Assembly (NCBI RefSeq): GCF_024970185.1
Contig: NZ_CP103965.1
Location: 3,220,001 to 3,284,000, forward strand
Length of the DNA stretch: 64,000 bases
Direction: 5' to 3'
DNA from: Pseudomonas sp. N3-W
GTDB taxonomy: Bacteria; Pseudomonadota; Gammaproteobacteria; Pseudomonadales; Pseudomonadaceae
The translations under genes and the position numbers were made by a program. Below are positions 28,349 through 37,189 of the stretch, in pieces (positions within the stretch are counted from its first letter, which is position 1; each line of letters opens with the position of its first letter). The notes under the pieces are model-generated. The model was not told where the DNA came from, searched no databases, and was given only the letters and a program-made list of their open reading frames with translations.

Positions 28349-29188
28349 TCAGCCCAGATCAGCGGCACTATGACGCTCCGGCACCTGACTCGATTCATCG
28401 CCCCACGTGCGGTTGACGCGCTGCCCGCGAATCACCGCAGGCCGGTTGGCGATGTCTTCTGCCCAGCGCTGCACATGGGTGTATTCGTCGGCGGCGAGAA
28501 ACTCGGCGGCCGAGTACACGTTGTTGCGCACCAGTTGCCCGTACCACGGCCAGACCGCGATATCGGCGATGGTATAGCGGTCGCCGGCCAGGTACGGGGT
28601 TTCGCCCAGGCGTCGATCAAGGACATCCAGCTGACGCTTGGCTTCCATGGTGAAGCGGTTGATCGGGTATTCCAGCTTCTCTGGGGCATACGCGTAGAAA
28701 TGCCCGAAACCGCCGCCCAGATAAGGCGCTGCACCCATCTGCCAGAACAGCCAGTTCAGGGTTTCGGTGCGCCCTGCCGGGTCGGTGGGCAGGAAGGCGC
28801 CGAACTTTTCCGCGAGGTAAAGCAGGATCGAACCGGATTCGAATACGCGAACGGCAGGCGTTACGCTGCGGTCCAGCAGCGCCGGAATTTTCGAATTGGG
28901 GTTGATCTCGACGAAGCCGCTGGAGAACTGATCACCTTCGCCGATACGAATCAGCCAGGCATCGTATTCGGCACCCGTATGGCCAAGCGCCAGCAGCTCT
29001 TCGAGCAGGATGGTGACTTTCACGCCATTGGGCGTGGCCAGCGAATACAGCTGCAACGGCTGCTTGCCAACGGGAAGTACCTTGTCGTGGGTCGGCCCGG
29101 CGACGGGGCGGTTGATGCTGGCGAACTGGCCGCCAGACGGGGCGTCATTTTTCCAGACTGTCGGGGGAACATACGGCGCTTTGCTCAT
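28349..29188 (-). CDS. yghU: Glutathione-dependent disulfide-bond oxidoreductase, GST superfamily (YghU-like)
   Basis: A 279-residue Nu-class GST-fold protein. Start 29188 (MSKAPYVPPTVW) has GAGG 8-9 bp upstream. Residues about 45-130 form the thioredoxin-like glutathione domain (LYSLATPNGVKVTILLEELL, NPNSKIPALLDR, FESGSILLYLAEKFG), and about 140-270 the helical domain (YLAGDRYTIADIAVWPWYGQ). YghU proteins bind two glutathiones and reduce disulfides in the cytosol. The gene stands alone, divergent from nothing, 77 bp downstream of the GlxA-type regulator and in the same direction, so it may be that regulator's target or operon partner. Confidence 0.93.
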   Translation of the reverse strand: MSKAPYVPPTVWKNDAPSGGQFASINRPVAGPTHDKVLPVGKQPLQLYSLATPNGVKVTILLEELLALGHTGAEYDAWLIRIGEGDQFSSGFVEINPNSKIPALLDRSVTPAVRVFESGSILLYLAEKFGAFLPTDPAGRTETLNWLFWQMGAAPYLGGGFGHFYAYAPEKLEYPINRFTMEAKRQLDVLDRRLGETPYLAGDRYTIADIAVWPWYGQLVRNNVYSAAEFLAADEYTHVQRWAEDIANRPAVIRGQRVNRTWGDESSQVPERHSAADLG

Positions 29189-29265
29189 AAGACGAACCTC
29201 ATCGTTTGTTTGCTGTGGTCGCGTAGACCACACATGAAAAATGCTTGGGGCCACTTCGGTCGGGC

Positions 29266-30348
29266 CTACAGGGCCAGGCCCTGCAACGCGATTGCCAATG
29301 GAGCAGGGCCGCCGGTTTGCTGAACCGGCAGCGGGGACGCTGCCTGGGTGCGATAACTCAGCGGGCTTGTACCCCACTGCTTCTGAAACACACGCCGCAT
29401 GCGTTCCTCCCGACCGAAGCCGACGGTTTCGGCAATTCTTTTGATCGGTTCGCGGGTGGTTTTCAGCAGTCGGCTGGCCGCTTCAAGACGTAAATTCTCC
29501 ACGGCGTGGGCGGGCGTTTCGCCGGTGGCGGCGACATAGGCACGGGCAAAGTGACGTGGGCTCATGCCAAATTGCTCGGCCAGCCGCTCGACGCGTAAAT
29601 CGCCATTCAGATTGCCGGCAATCCAGGCGTGCAGGCGGGCCAGGCGTACATCCGGATCGGTGCGCAGTGCCCTGGACTGTGCATCAAGCGATGCACTGAG
29701 TTGCGACTGCTCCGGGGATCGCCACAGGAACACTGTGAAATAGCGTGCCAGCGACAACGCCGCCTGGGGCCCGAGGTCTTGTTCGACCAAGCCAAGGGCC
29801 AGGTCGATACCGGCGGTTGCACCCCCGCAGGTCCAGAGGTTGCCGTCGTGCAGGTAAAGCCCGTCGGGTTGGCATAACACCGCCGGGTAGCGCGTCTGTA
29901 ACTCTTCGGTGAATTTCCAGTGGGTCACGACCTTGCGCCCGTCGAGCAAGCCGGCGGCCGCCAGGGCAAACGCACCGGTGCCTATCGAGCAGAGGCGGCG
30001 GATTTCGGTGGCTCGGCGGCGCAACCAGTCGCGGGCGTGTTCGTTGGCCTCCAATGCGGCCATCCCCGGTCCGCCCGCCACGATCAGCGTGTCGATCTCG
30101 GGTGCCTGCTGGTCGATCTGTTCCAGTGAACAGGTGCTCACCGCGATCCCCGAGATCGACATGACCTGGCCACCTTGCGGCGAGGCAATCAACAGGCGAT
30201 AGGGCGGATGCGCTGCGAAGTCGCCGCGCAAGATGCGCGGTATGGCGGCAAACACCTCCAGCGGGCCAGCGGCGTTGAGCAACAGATGGTCATCGAATGC
30301 CAGGACCACCACCGTGCGCAAAGGGGCGGATGCCGGGATGTCTGACAT
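29266..30348 (-). CDS. GlxA-type regulator: DJ-1/PfpI domain fused to AraC HTH
   Basis: A protein of about 360 residues. The N-terminal DJ-1/PfpI-like domain (about 8-180; DTLIVAGGPGM, then a nucleophile-elbow-like CSIGTGAFALAAAGLLDGRK) is followed by a C-terminal AraC domain (about 210-320; LRVERLAEQFGMSPRHFARA, FGREERMRRVFQKQWGTSPL). A further ATG at 30399 would add 17 residues; neither start has a strong ribosome site. Family members sense small molecules and activate neighbouring genes. It is divergent from the arylsulfotransferase-like gene and upstream of yghU, so either could be its target. Confidence 0.88.
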   Translation of the reverse strand: MSDIPASAPLRTVVVLAFDDHLLLNAAGPLEVFAAIPRILRGDFAAHPPYRLLIASPQGGQVMSISGIAVSTCSLEQIDQQAPEIDTLIVAGGPGMAALEANEHARDWLRRRATEIRRLCSIGTGAFALAAAGLLDGRKVVTHWKFTEELQTRYPAVLCQPDGLYLHDGNLWTCGGATAGIDLALGLVEQDLGPQAALSLARYFTVFLWRSPEQSQLSASLDAQSRALRTDPDVRLARLHAWIAGNLNGDLRVERLAEQFGMSPRHFARAYVAATGETPAHAVENLRLEAASRLLKTTREPIKRIAETVGFGREERMRRVFQKQWGTSPLSYRTQAASPLPVQQTGGPAPLAIALQGLAL

Positions 30349-30431
30349 GGCAGCAAAGGGGGGGTGTTTGGCATGGAGCGGCACGGCGGGCCTCGACATA
30401 CTGGATTCAACGTATCAATGAGAGCACGACA

Positions 30432-31601
30432 ATGCCGCTAAAACCTTCTGCTGCCAAGCTCCCCGATGTGCCGAACGCGTCCTCAACCCGCCTGGACAGC
30501 ACCACGCTCAGACGTCAGAAGACCGGCCTGACCGCTGTCGATCACGCCCGCAGCGCCGGTGGCTACACGCTGTTCGCCCCGCAAACGGCTGACGGCAATG
30601 TGTTCTTGATCAACCTTGATGGCGAGATTGTGCATCGCTGGAAATTGCCCCAGCGCCCCGGTCGCGATGCGGTGTTATTGCGCAACGGCAATCTCGGTTA
30701 CAACGGCAACCATCCCGATTCTCCCGCGTTGTTCCCCGGCTGGTCGGTGTGGCATGGCGGTGCATTCAGCGAGGTCACGCCTGATGGCGAAGTGGTCTGG
30801 GAGCACACCGACCTGTTCCATCATCACGACGCCCAATGGCTGGATAACGGGCACCTGCTCTACACCACCGTCGAGCCGTTGAGTCCGGAGCTGGCGAGCC
30901 GTGTCGTGGGCGGGATTCCCGGCAGTGAAGCGGCCGGGGGCGTGATCTATGCCGACGTGGTCAAGGAAGTGGATCGCCAGGGTCAGGTCGTCTGGGAGTG
31001 GCGCAGTTGGGAGCATCTACGTCCCGAAGATTATCCGCTGCATGACGCCTTTGAGCGTTACCACTGGCCCATGACCAACGCCGTTTCCCCCGGCCGCGAT
31101 GGCAAGGTGATCCTCAGCCTGCGCAGCGTGTCTTCGGTGATCGCGATCCAGCGTGGCAGCGGTGAAGTGCTGTGGCGGTTGGGCCACGATCTGGTCGCGC
31201 AGCAGCATTGCCCGAGCGAGTTGGAGAACGGGCACATTCTGGTGTTCGACAACGGTATTTCCCGCCCGCATGTCAGCATGCCGCACTCGCGCATCCTGGA
31301 AATCGACCCGCTGACCCGGCGCATCGAATGGCAATACGCCGATTCGCCGGGCTACGCCTTTTTCACGCCGTTCATGGGCGGTGCACAGCGTTTGCATAAC
31401 GGCAACACGCTGGTGACCGAGGCCAACTTTGGTCGGTTGTTTGAAGTCACCCGGGCCGGGGAAGTGGTTTGGGAGTACATCAATCCGTATTTCGCCGCGT
31501 ATCCCGATCAGGCATCCAGGAACTACCTGCCGGGCGAGAACAACGCGATCTTCCGCGCGCACCGTTATCAGCGAGAAGACATACCGTGGTTGCGTGACTG
31601 A
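30432..31601 (+). CDS. Arylsulfotransferase (ASST)-family beta-propeller protein
   Basis: A 389-residue protein with repeated propeller blades of the ASST type (NVFLINLDGEIVHRWKLP, GEVVWEHTDLFHHHDAQWLDNGHLLYTT, ENGHILVFDNG, LHNGNTLVTEANFGRLFEVT). Several conserved histidines follow the family pattern. It lacks a signal peptide, unlike the periplasmic PAPS-independent AssT enzymes, so a cytoplasmic role or a non-sulfotransferase function is possible. The ATG at 30432 has GAGAG 7 bp upstream. It is divergent from the GlxA-type regulator and followed by the REPIN array. The substrate is unknown. Confidence 0.78.
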   Translation: MPLKPSAAKLPDVPNASSTRLDSTTLRRQKTGLTAVDHARSAGGYTLFAPQTADGNVFLINLDGEIVHRWKLPQRPGRDAVLLRNGNLGYNGNHPDSPALFPGWSVWHGGAFSEVTPDGEVVWEHTDLFHHHDAQWLDNGHLLYTTVEPLSPELASRVVGGIPGSEAAGGVIYADVVKEVDRQGQVVWEWRSWEHLRPEDYPLHDAFERYHWPMTNAVSPGRDGKVILSLRSVSSVIAIQRGSGEVLWRLGHDLVAQQHCPSELENGHILVFDNGISRPHVSMPHSRILEIDPLTRRIEWQYADSPGYAFFTPFMGGAQRLHNGNTLVTEANFGRLFEVTRAGEVVWEYINPYFAAYPDQASRNYLPGENNAIFRAHRYQREDIPWLRD

Positions 31602-31636
31602 ACGAGACGCCCGGAGCTTGAGGACGGAACTTCCCA

Positions 31637-32790
31637 GTGGCGAGGGAGTTTGCTCGCGCTGGACTTGCTTTTTTGAAGAGAGGGACCGCTTCGCGCTCCA
31701 GCGGGAGCAAGCTCCCTCGCCACGGGTTTATGGCCCGGTACCGGACTACTTTTTCGGCGTTTTACCACTGGTGGAGATGTGCAGGTACGTCATCACACTT
31801 TCGGTCCGTGTGGCGAGGGAGCTTGCTCGCCACGGGTTTATGGTTCGACACCGGACTACTTTTTCGGCGTTTTACCACTGGTGGAGATGTGAAGGTACGT
31901 CATCACACTTTCGGTCAGTGTGGCGAGGGAGCTTGCTCGCGCTGGACTGCGCAGCAGGCCCCTGTTTTTTTGAAGAGCGGGACCGCTTCGCGCTCCAGCG
32001 GGAGCAAGCTCCCTCGCCACGGGTTTATGGCTCGGCCCTGGACTACTTTTTCGGCGTTTTACCACTGGTGGAGATGTGCAGGTACGTCATCACACTTTCG
32101 GTCAGTGTGGCGAGGGAGCTTGCTTGCGCTGGACTGCGCAGCAGGCCCCTGCTTTTTTGAAGAGCGGGACCGCTTCGCGCTCCAGCGGGAGCAAGCTCCC
32201 TCACCACGGGGTTATGGCTCGGCACTGGACTACTTTTTCGGCGTTTTACCACTGGTGGAGATGTGCAGGTACGTCATGACACTTTCGGTCAGTGTGGCGA
32301 GGGAGCTTGCTCCCGCTGGACTGCGCAGCAGGCCCCTGCTTTTTTTGAAGAGAGGGACCGCGTCGCGCTCCAGCGGGAGCAAGCTCCCTCGCCACGGGGT
32401 TATGGCTCGGCACCGGACTACTTTTTCGGCGTTTTACCACTGGTGGAGATGTGCAAGTACGTCATCACACTTTCGGTCAGTGTGGCGAGGGAGCTTGCTC
32501 GCGCTGGACTGCGCAGCAGGCCCCTGCTTTTTTGAAGAGCGGGACCGCTTCGCGCTCCAGCGGGAGCAAGCTCCCTCGCCACGGGTTTATGGCTCGGTAC
32601 CGGACTACTTTTTCGGCGTTTTACCACTGCTGGAGATGTGCAGGTACGTCATCACACTTTCGGTCAATGTGGCGAGGGAGCTTGCTCGCGCTGGACTGCG
32701 CAGCAGGCCCCAGCTTTTTTGAAGAGAGGGACCGCTTCGCGCTCCAGCGGGAGCAAGCTCCCTCGCCACGGGGTTATGGCTCGGCACTGG
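31637..32790. repeat. Tandem array of ~187-bp units: REPIN plus copied 3' end of the rpiR-type gene
   Basis: The marker ACTACTTTTTCGGCG recurs at 31745, 31855, 32042, 32229, 32417 and 32604, and in the true gene end at 32791. Spacings are 110, 187, 187, 188, 187 and 187 bp. Each unit holds an inverted REP pair (GTGGCGAGGGAGCTTGCTC ... GAGCAAGCTCCCTCGCCAC, loop about 55 bp) and about 90 bp copied from the end of the adjacent minus-strand gene, including its last ~20 codons and stop. The 110-bp unit has lost the REPIN interior so that the arms collapse to one hairpin, and the first REPIN (31637-31722) has a shortened loop. Copies differ by a few bases and share GTTTTACC where the gene itself has GCTTTACC. 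Confidence 0.95.
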
Positions 32791-32791
32791 A

Positions 32792-33727
32792 CTACTTTTT
32801 CGGCGCTTTACCACTGGTGGAGATGTGCAGGTACGTCATCACACTTTCGGTCAGTTCAGTCGCCAGCTTCACCGCTTCTTCGTTTCGCGCCATGACGCCC
32901 GCAACCAGGCCTTCGATCAGCGCGAGCACGGCGATGTTGGAGCTGGTCAGGACCGGATGATCAGCGGGTGCGAACAGTGTGTGTTCGGCGATGCTGGTCA
33001 GCGGTGAGGCGGGGGAGTCGGTGATGGCCAGCACCGTGGCGCCACGCTCGTTGGCGAAGCGTGCCAGTTGCAGGGTGTCGAGGGAATAGCGCGGCAGGGA
33101 GATCGCCAGCAGCACGTCCTTTTCGGTGATCGCCGCGAGGCGGTACGCGGCGTTTTCGTTGCCGCCTTCCATGCTGATGGCGGTGGCGTCGGCACAGAAC
33201 GGCATCAGGGTCGAAGCGGCAAGGCCGGCGAAATAGACGCTGTTGCCAAAGCCCAGGATGTAGATCTTGCGCGCGGTGGTCAGCCGGGTGACGAAGGCTT
33301 CAAAGGTATCGGCATGGTTATTGGTCGCCGCTGTCGCGAGGTTGCTGCTGGCGCTCTGAATCTGCTCATGCAGACCAAACGCGCCGCCGGGCCGATGGGC
33401 CAGTTCGTTGCGCAGCTTGTCGACCGGCGAGACCATCTGCTGCAATGTCGCCACCAGCTCGGCCTTCATGCCGGTGTAGCCCCCCAGGTCCATGGCCTTG
33501 GCCAGGCGATTGACGGCGGCGGTTGAGGTCAAGGTTTCGTGGGCCATCTCTTCGATGGTCAGTGTTGCCGCTCGCAGCGGATGACGCAGGATAAAGTCCG
33601 CGACCTTGCGCAGCGACGGTGGCAAATCGGCAACGATTTCCGCCAGTTTGCGCATGACCGGTGCGGCATAGACCGTGGTGTTTTTCGATGGGGTCGGCAT
33701 GTGCGGCTCAACAGTTCCTGAGGGCAT
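32792..33727 (-). CDS. RpiR/MurR-family transcriptional regulator with SIS domain
   Basis: A 311-residue protein. The N-terminal RpiR helix-turn-helix domain (about 25-100; PPSLRKVADFILRHP, TIEEMAHETLTSTAAVNRLA) precedes a SIS sugar-phosphate-type domain (about 145-270; KIYILGFGNSVYFAGLAAS, DVLLAISLPRYSLDTLQLA, VLAITDSPASPL). An ATG at 33700 is an alternative start. Family members usually sense phosphosugars, but amino-acid-linked members also occur. It lies 62 bp after aotP-like and reads the same way, so it probably belongs to and controls that operon. Its 3' end is the source of the copies in the adjacent array. Confidence 0.9.
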   Translation of the reverse strand: MPSGTVEPHMPTPSKNTTVYAAPVMRKLAEIVADLPPSLRKVADFILRHPLRAATLTIEEMAHETLTSTAAVNRLAKAMDLGGYTGMKAELVATLQQMVSPVDKLRNELAHRPGGAFGLHEQIQSASSNLATAATNNHADTFEAFVTRLTTARKIYILGFGNSVYFAGLAASTLMPFCADATAISMEGGNENAAYRLAAITEKDVLLAISLPRYSLDTLQLARFANERGATVLAITDSPASPLTSIAEHTLFAPADHPVLTSSNIAVLALIEGLVAGVMARNEEAVKLATELTESVMTYLHISTSGKAPKK

Positions 33728-33789
33728 AAGGTTGGCTGGAGTGTATCCGAAGCCAACCGCTGGTGCGCAGCGCTGAAAATGAGCGAGCG

Positions 33790-34554
33790 CTATTTCAAAC
33801 TGCCGGAAAGAAATTGCTGGAGGCGTTCAGACTGCGGATTGACCAGCACTTCGCGCGGGTCGCCGCGTTCTTCGACCTGGCCCTTGTGCAGAAACACCAA
33901 TTGGTTCGAGACCTCGCGGGCGAAGCCCATTTCGTGGGTCACGACCACCATGGTCCGGCCTTCCAGGGCCAGGTCCTGCATGACTTTGAGCACTTCGCCG
34001 ACCAGTTCGGGGTCGAGTGCCGAGGTGGGTTCGTCGAACAGCATCACTTCCGGTTCCATGGCCAGCGCGCGGGCGATCGCCACGCGCTGCTGTTCGCCAC
34101 CGGACATGTGCGCCGGCCACGCGTCCATGCGATGGGCCACACCGACTTTGTTCAGATAGTGCTCGGCTTTTTCCCGGGCTTGTTTCTTGTCGATGCCAAG
34201 GACATGCACCGGGGCTTCCATGACATTTTCCAGCGCACTCATGTGCGACCAGAGGTTGAAGTGCTGGAACACCATCGACAGTCGCGAACGCATGCGCTGC
34301 AGCTGTTTGGGCTCGGCAGCCTTGAGACCGCCGAGTTTGTTGCTCACCAGTTTCAGCTGTTCACCGTTGAGCACGATATTGCCGGCGTTGGGCTGCTCCA
34401 GCAGGTTGATGCAGCGCAGGAACGTGCTTTTGCCGGAGCCGCTGGAACCGATGATGCTGATCACGTCGCCGGCCTTCGCCTCCAGGGACACACCCTTGAG
34501 TACCTGGTGGCTGCCGTAGCTTTTGTGCAAGTTCTGAATTTCAAGTTTGTACAT
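33790..34554 (-). CDS. Amino-acid ABC transporter ATP-binding protein (AotP/HisP-like)
   Basis: A 254-residue ATPase of the polar amino-acid uptake family. It contains Walker A GSSGSGKST, the Q-loop region, signature MSGGEQQRVAIARAL, Walker B VMLFDEPTSALDPELVG and the H-loop VVTHEMGFA. The start at 34554 (MYKLEIQNLHKSYGSH) is favoured because upstream codons look non-coding. It energises the permeases encoded by the aotM- and aotQ-like genes, and sits fifth in the operon, 19 bp after the aotO-like gene. Confidence 0.95.
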   Translation of the reverse strand: MYKLEIQNLHKSYGSHQVLKGVSLEAKAGDVISIIGSSGSGKSTFLRCINLLEQPNAGNIVLNGEQLKLVSNKLGGLKAAEPKQLQRMRSRLSMVFQHFNLWSHMSALENVMEAPVHVLGIDKKQAREKAEHYLNKVGVAHRMDAWPAHMSGGEQQRVAIARALAMEPEVMLFDEPTSALDPELVGEVLKVMQDLALEGRTMVVVTHEMGFAREVSNQLVFLHKGQVEERGDPREVLVNPQSERLQQFLSGSLK

Positions 34555-34573
34555 GCTGTTCACTCTTCTGGAA

Positions 34574-35686
34574 TCAGTCGCTGAGCAAGCGACCCTGGCG
34601 AATAAGGCGGGTGCCGGCGACTTTGGCCAGCCACAAACCAGGCTGGGCAAAACGCAGACGTTCACGGGCATAGAGGATGCCGTCGGTGCTGGCGCGCACG
34701 ATGCTGTGCCGGTCGGTCAGCGGGTCAAGCACTTCAAACAGCGGATCGCCGACCCGAACCCGCGCCCCCAGCGGTTGCAGGAAACTCACCACGCCGGGGT
34801 GGGGCGCATAGGCGTACTGCGTGCCGGCGAAAGGCGTCGCTTCACAACAGGTCGTCGGCGCGGCCGGCCAGTCACCGCTGATCAGCCCTTGCTCGGCGAG
34901 ATAGCCAAGAATGGCCTCGGCGCTGTCGACACATTGCTCACGTCCGGTGTCGGCCATGCCCCGTAATTCGAGGGTGGTGGCCACGCAGGCCAACGCAATA
35001 CCGGCCTCAGGGAAAAGCTCGGCCAGACGCAACCAGGGGATAGCGCAGGCTTCATCGAAGGCGCTGCCACCGGCGTCCTCGGCCAGCAACGCGGCGCCGG
35101 CCCCGAGTCGAGCGGCCAATGAACGCAAGCGTGGCCAGTTCTGCGGCATGGCGTAAAGCAGCATGATCGACTCGAAGTCGCAATGCAGATCCAGCACCAC
35201 ATCAGCGTCACACGCATGGCGCAGCAACAGGCGCCGCTGGCCATCGAGCTCTGACGTCGCGGGTGGCATGTCGGCGAGGACATCGAGCATGGCGCGACGG
35301 ATCAGCGCGGTGTTAGCGTCAGCGTCGGCGCCCAGTTGGTCTTTGACCAGCGCCGCCACGGCTTCGGTCAGCTCCGGGAAGTCGCGGTTGAAATTCTTGC
35401 CGCTGGAAAACTCGAAGCGACCCTGATGGGTGGCCTGGAACATCTGCGCGATGCCGATCGGGTTGGCCATCGGCACCAACTCGATCACCCCGTTGAGCCG
35501 ACCCAGTTCTTCCAGCACCCGCAGGCGCCGCTTGAGTTCAACCGCCACGCGCATCCCTGGCAGCTCATCGGCATGCAAGGACGCCTGGATATAAGCCTTG
35601 CGCGGCCCACTGCCAAAGCGAAACAGCGACAGACGCCGCTCAGTGCCCGACGCACTCCACGGCAACAGGTATTCGATGTGTTCCAT
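34574..35686 (-). CDS. Succinylglutamate desuccinylase/aspartoacylase-family zinc hydrolase (AotO-like)
   Basis: A 370-residue M14-like metallohydrolase. The zinc ligands fit IQASLHADELPG (H and E) and LDLHCDF (H), with NFNRDFPEL supplying substrate-binding residues. The family deacylates N-acyl amino acids. P. aeruginosa has a similar unassigned gene (aotO) at the same place in its arginine/ornithine uptake operon. Here it could release an amino acid from an acylated or conjugated substrate imported by the transporter. It lies 9 bp after the aotM-like gene. Confidence 0.86.
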   Translation of the reverse strand: MEHIEYLLPWSASGTERRLSLFRFGSGPRKAYIQASLHADELPGMRVAVELKRRLRVLEELGRLNGVIELVPMANPIGIAQMFQATHQGRFEFSSGKNFNRDFPELTEAVAALVKDQLGADADANTALIRRAMLDVLADMPPATSELDGQRRLLLRHACDADVVLDLHCDFESIMLLYAMPQNWPRLRSLAARLGAGAALLAEDAGGSAFDEACAIPWLRLAELFPEAGIALACVATTLELRGMADTGREQCVDSAEAILGYLAEQGLISGDWPAAPTTCCEATPFAGTQYAYAPHPGVVSFLQPLGARVRVGDPLFEVLDPLTDRHSIVRASTDGILYARERLRFAQPGLWLAKVAGTRLIRQGRLLSD

Positions 35687-35695
35687 AACAGCTCC

Positions 35696-36391
35696 TTAAT
35701 GCTTGCGCGGTGCCAGGTACGCCAGCCAGCGGCGCTCGGCCAACTTGAACAGACGCACCAGAATGAAGGTCAGGGCCAGGTAGATGAGGCCGGCGGTGAT
35801 GAATGCCTCGAACGGCAGATAGAACCGCGAACTGACCGTACGCGCGGCTCCGGTGATGTCCACCAGCGTGACAATCGATGCCAGGCTGGTGGTTTGCAGC
35901 ATCATCAGCACTTCATTGCTGTATTGCGGTAATGCCCGGCGCAAGGCCGAGGGCAGCAGAATCCGTCGGTACAAGGTGAAGCGCGACATGCCCATGGCTT
36001 TGGCGGCTTCGATTTCGCCATGCGCCGTGGACTTCAGGCTGCCGGCCAGCAATTCGGCACTGTAGGCACTGGTGTTGATCGCAAACGCCAGGCAGGCGCA
36101 AAAGGTGGCACTGGACAGGTAGGGCCAGAGCACGCTTTCACGCACTGCCGCAAACTGCGCCAGGCCGTAGTAGATCAGGAACAATTGCACCAGCATCGGC
36201 GTGCCACGAATGACGTAGGTGTAAAGCCAGGCCGGAAAACTGAGCAGCGGTGAGCGGGAGACCCGCATCAGCGCCAACGGAATCGCCAGCATCAGGCCGA
36301 ACGCCAGGGAAATCAGCAGCACTTTGAGGGTCAACAAGGCGCCGTTGAAATACAGCGGCAGGTTTTCCCAGATCAGGTTGTAGTCGAGCAT
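35696..36391 (-). CDS. Amino-acid ABC transporter permease (AotM/HisM-like)
   Basis: A 231-residue inner-membrane permease of the HisMQ type with about five membrane helices. The EAA loop (HGEIEAAKAMGMSRFTLYRR) contacts the ATPase. The RGTPMLVQLFLIYYGL stretch is the usual signature of polar amino-acid permeases. It pairs with the aotQ-like gene located 16 bp upstream. Confidence 0.94.
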   Translation of the reverse strand: MLDYNLIWENLPLYFNGALLTLKVLLISLAFGLMLAIPLALMRVSRSPLLSFPAWLYTYVIRGTPMLVQLFLIYYGLAQFAAVRESVLWPYLSSATFCACLAFAINTSAYSAELLAGSLKSTAHGEIEAAKAMGMSRFTLYRRILLPSALRRALPQYSNEVLMMLQTTSLASIVTLVDITGAARTVSSRFYLPFEAFITAGLIYLALTFILVRLFKLAERRWLAYLAPRKH

Positions 36392-36407
36392 CAGCGGTGG
36401 CTCCCCA

Positions 36408-37097
36408 TCACAATTCGGCGGCTTTGATGCCGACCGAATAGTGTTTTTCCAGATAGCGCAGCACCAGCAGCGACACGCTGGTGAGCATCAGATACAGCGC
36501 CGCCACCGCGAGGAAAAACGTAAACGGCTCGTGGGTCGCGTCCGCGGCGTTCTTGGCCTTGAACATCATGTCCTGCAGGCCGATGACCGAGATCAGCGCG
36601 GTGGATTTGGTCAGCACCAGCCAGTTGTTGGTGAACCCCGGAATGGCGAAACGAATCATCTGCGGCACCAGGATTCGCCAGAACACTTGCATGCCGCTCA
36701 TGCCGTACGCCGCACCGGCTTCGGCCTGGCCTTTGGGGATTGCCATGAATGCCCCACGAAAGGTTTCGCTGAGATAGGCACCAAAGATGAAGCCCATGGT
36801 GCAGACGCCGGCAATGAACGGATTGATGTCGATGTAGCGGGTGTAACCGAGCCCGAGGGCGATGCGGTTCACCAGGTCCTGACCGCCGTAGAAGATCAGC
36901 AGGATCAACACCAGGTCCGGAATACCGCGGATCAGGGTGGTGTAACTTTCGCCGAGCATCGCCAGCCATTTGAGCGGCGACAACCGAAAGGCTGCACCGA
37001 TCAGACCGAGGACAATCGCCATGGCCATCGAGGTCAGGGCCAGGTTTATGGTCAGCCAGGCGCCATCGAGAATGCTCGATCCGTAGCCGTGAAGCAT
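36408..37097 (-). CDS. Amino-acid ABC transporter permease (AotQ/HisQ-like)
   Basis: A 229-residue permease. The start at 37097 (MLHGYGSSILDGAWLT) has GAGGA upstream and fits HisQ-family N-termini. It has about five helices, the RGIPDLVLILLIFYGGQ signature and the EAA loop PKGQAEAGAAYGMSGMQVFW. Together with the aotM-like subunit it forms the heterodimeric channel. It follows the binding-protein gene by 92 bp. Confidence 0.94.
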   Translation of the reverse strand: MLHGYGSSILDGAWLTINLALTSMAMAIVLGLIGAAFRLSPLKWLAMLGESYTTLIRGIPDLVLILLIFYGGQDLVNRIALGLGYTRYIDINPFIAGVCTMGFIFGAYLSETFRGAFMAIPKGQAEAGAAYGMSGMQVFWRILVPQMIRFAIPGFTNNWLVLTKSTALISVIGLQDMMFKAKNAADATHEPFTFFLAVAALYLMLTSVSLLVLRYLEKHYSVGIKAAEL

Positions 37098-37189
37098 GAT
37101 GAAGTTCCTCAAGCGAGCGCCAGAAAACGCGCGAGTAAAGACCAAAGCGCTACCCGCAAGGGGTCGGCGCCAGGGTTGCGGTCAGGTGT

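Noticed and set aside
31637..32722. 361-codon open frame across the repeat array, and 60-90 codon frames on both strands
   Set aside because: They are read through REPINs and gene-end copies; the ~187-bp period is not a multiple of three, so the frames cycle. No independent coding signal.
31637..32790. CRISPR-like look of the regular array
   Set aside because: The unit is ~187 bp, almost identical throughout, with no variable spacers and no cas genes.
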